From contig WFRQ01000175.1 of assembly GCA_015486425.1 (NCBI GenBank), forward strand, positions 1 to 6,797: a stretch of DNA of 6,797 nt, given 5' to 3'. The notes under the pieces were generated by a model. The model searched no databases and had not been told where the DNA came from. It was given only the letters and a program-made list of their open reading frames with translations. Shown here piece by piece: positions 5,500-6,797 of this stretch. A program made the translations under genes and the position numbers. The number at the start of each line of letters is the position of its first letter. Within the stretch, counting starts at the first letter, position 1. The stretch comes from Deltaproteobacteria bacterium (GTDB taxonomy: Bacteria; Desulfobacterota; Dissulfuribacteria; Dissulfuribacterales; QOAL01).

Positions 5500-6309
5500 A
5501 TGCTCGAACAAAACACACCAGGCCATCAGCCAATCGTACCAGTAAAATTAGACCTTGACAGCACAATCTGCTTTGCCTGCGACAAGGAGCTTGTGTGTTT
5601 TACCAAGTGCTGCAGGAGCAATGAAATTATCCTCACACCTGCAGATATTATCAGGCTGAAGCACCATTTCAACCTGCCCTCTGATGAATTTCTGAGACGC
5701 TACACTATTCCCGGCACACTGCAGCCAACAGAACTCCCCATACCTGTCATCAAACTTGAAGAGGAAAGAGACAACGCCTGCCCGTTTCTCGGAGATGACG
5801 GCTGCACGGTCTACGAAGACAGGCCCGTAGCGTGCAGATACTATCCGGTTGCCGCAGGTCTGTTCCATAACCAGGACATAGAAGACAATGAGACCTTTTT
5901 CGCAATGATCAACGAGCCGATTTGTCACGGTCACGGGCTTGGCACTGATATCACCGTAAGGCAGTGGCGGAAGGATCAGGGCGTGGAGCCCTATGATGAG
6001 ATAAACGCGCCATGGGTGGACATTGTTCTTAAACGCAAATCCATGGGGCCTTTTGTAAACATAGATGACAAGACCCTGAAGATGTTTTTCATGTCCTCCT
6101 ATGATCTTGATGCCTTCAGGCGTTTTGTATTTTTCAGCCCGTTTCTCTCAATCTATGAAGTTGATGAAGACCGCGCAGAGAAGATGAAAACCGATGATTA
6201 CGCTCTGTTCGATTTCGCCATGGACTGGCTCAAAACCACGCTCTACGGTGAAGGACTGATAACAATCAGGGAACAGGTAGCGCCTGCCGATACCATTGAG
6301 GTTGACTGA
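5500..6309 (+). CDS. YkgJ-type cysteine-cluster protein (putative metal-binding, UPF0153-like)
   Basis: A 269-residue soluble protein with the cysteine pattern of the YkgJ/CxxCxxCC family. Cys24, Cys27, Cys33 and Cys37-Cys38 form the N-terminal cluster. Cys94 (CPFL), Cys102 (GCTVYEDRPVAC) and Cys112 (CRYYP) follow, with Cys142 further on. The family is thought to bind zinc or an iron-sulphur cluster; its biochemical role is not established, and none is assigned. The C-terminal half (about 150-269) has no motif I recognise. The ATG at 5500 has AGAAGGA 7 nt upstream, and the reading frame upstream carries no better start. The gene is divergent from the SDR gene and may share its control region. 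A GC-rich hairpin follows the stop by about 50 nt. Confidence 0.87.
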   Translation: MLEQNTPGHQPIVPVKLDLDSTICFACDKELVCFTKCCRSNEIILTPADIIRLKHHFNLPSDEFLRRYTIPGTLQPTELPIPVIKLEEERDNACPFLGDDGCTVYEDRPVACRYYPVAAGLFHNQDIEDNETFFAMINEPICHGHGLGTDITVRQWRKDQGVEPYDEINAPWVDIVLKRKSMGPFVNIDDKTLKMFFMSSYDLDAFRRFVFFSPFLSIYEVDEDRAEKMKTDDYALFDFAMDWLKTTLYGEGLITIREQVAPADTIEVD

Positions 6310-6358
6310 AACTCTTATGCTGCCATTAAAACACATTCTGCAGAAAAACGTCTGTGAC

Positions 6359-6379
6359 AGGGGCCTCATTCCGGCCCCT
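6359..6379 (+). terminator. GC-rich hairpin downstream of the YkgJ-type gene
   Basis: AGGGGCC, a 7-nt loop and GGCCCCT form a perfect 7-bp stem 50 nt after the stop codon at 6307-6309. It lacks a T-run (TAAC follows), so termination would be weak or need Rho. Its last base coincides with the left edge of repeat copy C, so an original T-run may have been displaced by the insertion. Confidence 0.5.
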
Positions 6380-6555
6380 TAACTGCTCCCCCCTCCAGGA
6401 TGAATTCCCATAACGGAAAGTCGCTTTTCACACAACAACTTGACACGTATCTGCTCAGGGGGTGCTGCAGATGCAAGGCGGAGGGGGCGGAGGCGTACTT
6501 CCCGTACTTCGAGCCCTTGACAACGCAGCAGATGCGGTACCCCATGAGCAGATAC
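6379..6555 (+). mobile_element. MITE-like repeat copy C (177 bp), without visible target duplication
   Basis: The copy starts TTAACTGCTC (the expected first G replaced by T) and ends GAGCAGATAC at 6555. The 109-bp core is 6447-6555, 103 of 109 identical to copy A by my count. The small GGAAAG/CTTTTC hairpin is 6415-6429. TTGACA stands just before the core, as in copy A. The 8 bases left of the element (CCGGCCCC) do not match those on the right (CTTTATTT), so the target duplication has been lost or the left end rearranged. The right end lies two bases from the methyltransferase stop codon. Confidence 0.82.
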
Positions 6556-6557
6556 CT

Positions 6558-6797
6558 TTATTTTTTCATGCGCCCCCACACTGCAAAATGCCTGTCACTC
6601 ACCACTTCCAGTTTTAAAAAATCCAGACCTGCTTCTGAAAGCTGCTGTTTTACCTCCTCTGGCCTGTAGGCTGCCAGCAGGGAGTTGTAGAAGTCTGTCT
6701 TAAGCACCTCTGCCTCGTCTCCGCAGTACATTTCAACCAGCCTTGCGGCATCCTCAACAGAGGCAGGGCGGATAAGGTCCATTAAAAAAACCGGGGC
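6558..6797 (-). CDS. Class I SAM-dependent methyltransferase, C-terminal part only
   Basis: The reading frame is open to the right edge (it begins APVFLMDLIRP at the edge, so the Met at 6782 is internal). The 79 visible residues end in a stop at 6558-6560. The pattern FLMDLIRPASVEDAARLVEMY, DFYNSLLAAYRPEEV, QLSEAGLDFL and SDRHFAVWG is the usual end of Methyltransf_11/25-type enzymes: a strand after motif post II, helices carrying the DFYNSLLAA segment, and the final two strands around SDRHF. The SAM-binding GxGxG motif would lie off-window, so the substrate cannot be judged. Repeat copy C begins two bases after the stop and may supply the only structure available for termination. It converges with the YkgJ-type gene. 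Confidence 0.8.
   Translation of the reverse strand, partial: APVFLMDLIRPASVEDAARLVEMYCGDEAEVLKTDFYNSLLAAYRPEEVKQQLSEAGLDFLKLEVVSDRHFAVWGRMKK

Overview
The window looks like chromosomal DNA of a Gram-negative bacterium of roughly 50% GC. The housekeeping proteins and the short-chain dehydrogenase and YkgJ-type proteins read most like those of Desulfobacterota (the former delta-proteobacteria). That placement is inferred from protein flavour only; no marker gene in the window settles it.

Layout, left to right. (1) metK (S-adenosylmethionine synthetase), minus strand, running off the left edge. Its leader holds a 7-bp hairpin. (2) Copy A of a short mobile repeat. (3) Two serine tRNA genes, GCU and UGA, on the minus strand with a promoter upstream. 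(4) A 27-bp remnant and then copy B of the same repeat. (5) dgt, a dNTP triphosphohydrolase of the HD superfamily, plus strand. (6) An accessory pocket of about 1 kb between the convergent dgt and SDR genes. It holds a probable 3'-end fragment of a group II intron, a ParE-type toxin with its antitoxin, and an attC-like palindrome. Two near-identical 18-19 bp direct repeats flank the pocket. (7) A divergent short-chain dehydrogenase, minus strand. (8) Divergently, a YkgJ-type cysteine-cluster protein, plus strand. (9) Copy C of the repeat, abutting the stop codon of a class I SAM-dependent methyltransferase that enters from the right edge on the minus strand.

The most notable structure is the repeat. 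Three copies (A 1094-1278, B 2117-2284, C 6379-6555) share a 109-bp imperfect palindrome. Their ends are short inverted repeats of the form GTAWCTGCTCA. Copies A and B are flanked by perfect 8-bp direct repeats (AACATAAG and ACTTTTCT), the footprint of transposition. No transposase is encoded, so this is a MITE-like, non-autonomous element. The GTAA-type end and 8-bp duplication point to IS66-like machinery acting in trans. Substitutions between copies keep the long hairpin paired, which suggests that the folded form matters.

The genes do not form one pathway. metK makes SAM and the right-edge gene probably uses SAM, but they are 5.5 kb apart. dgt trims dNTP pools. The toxin-antitoxin pair and intron fragment are mobile cargo lodged between convergent housekeeping genes.
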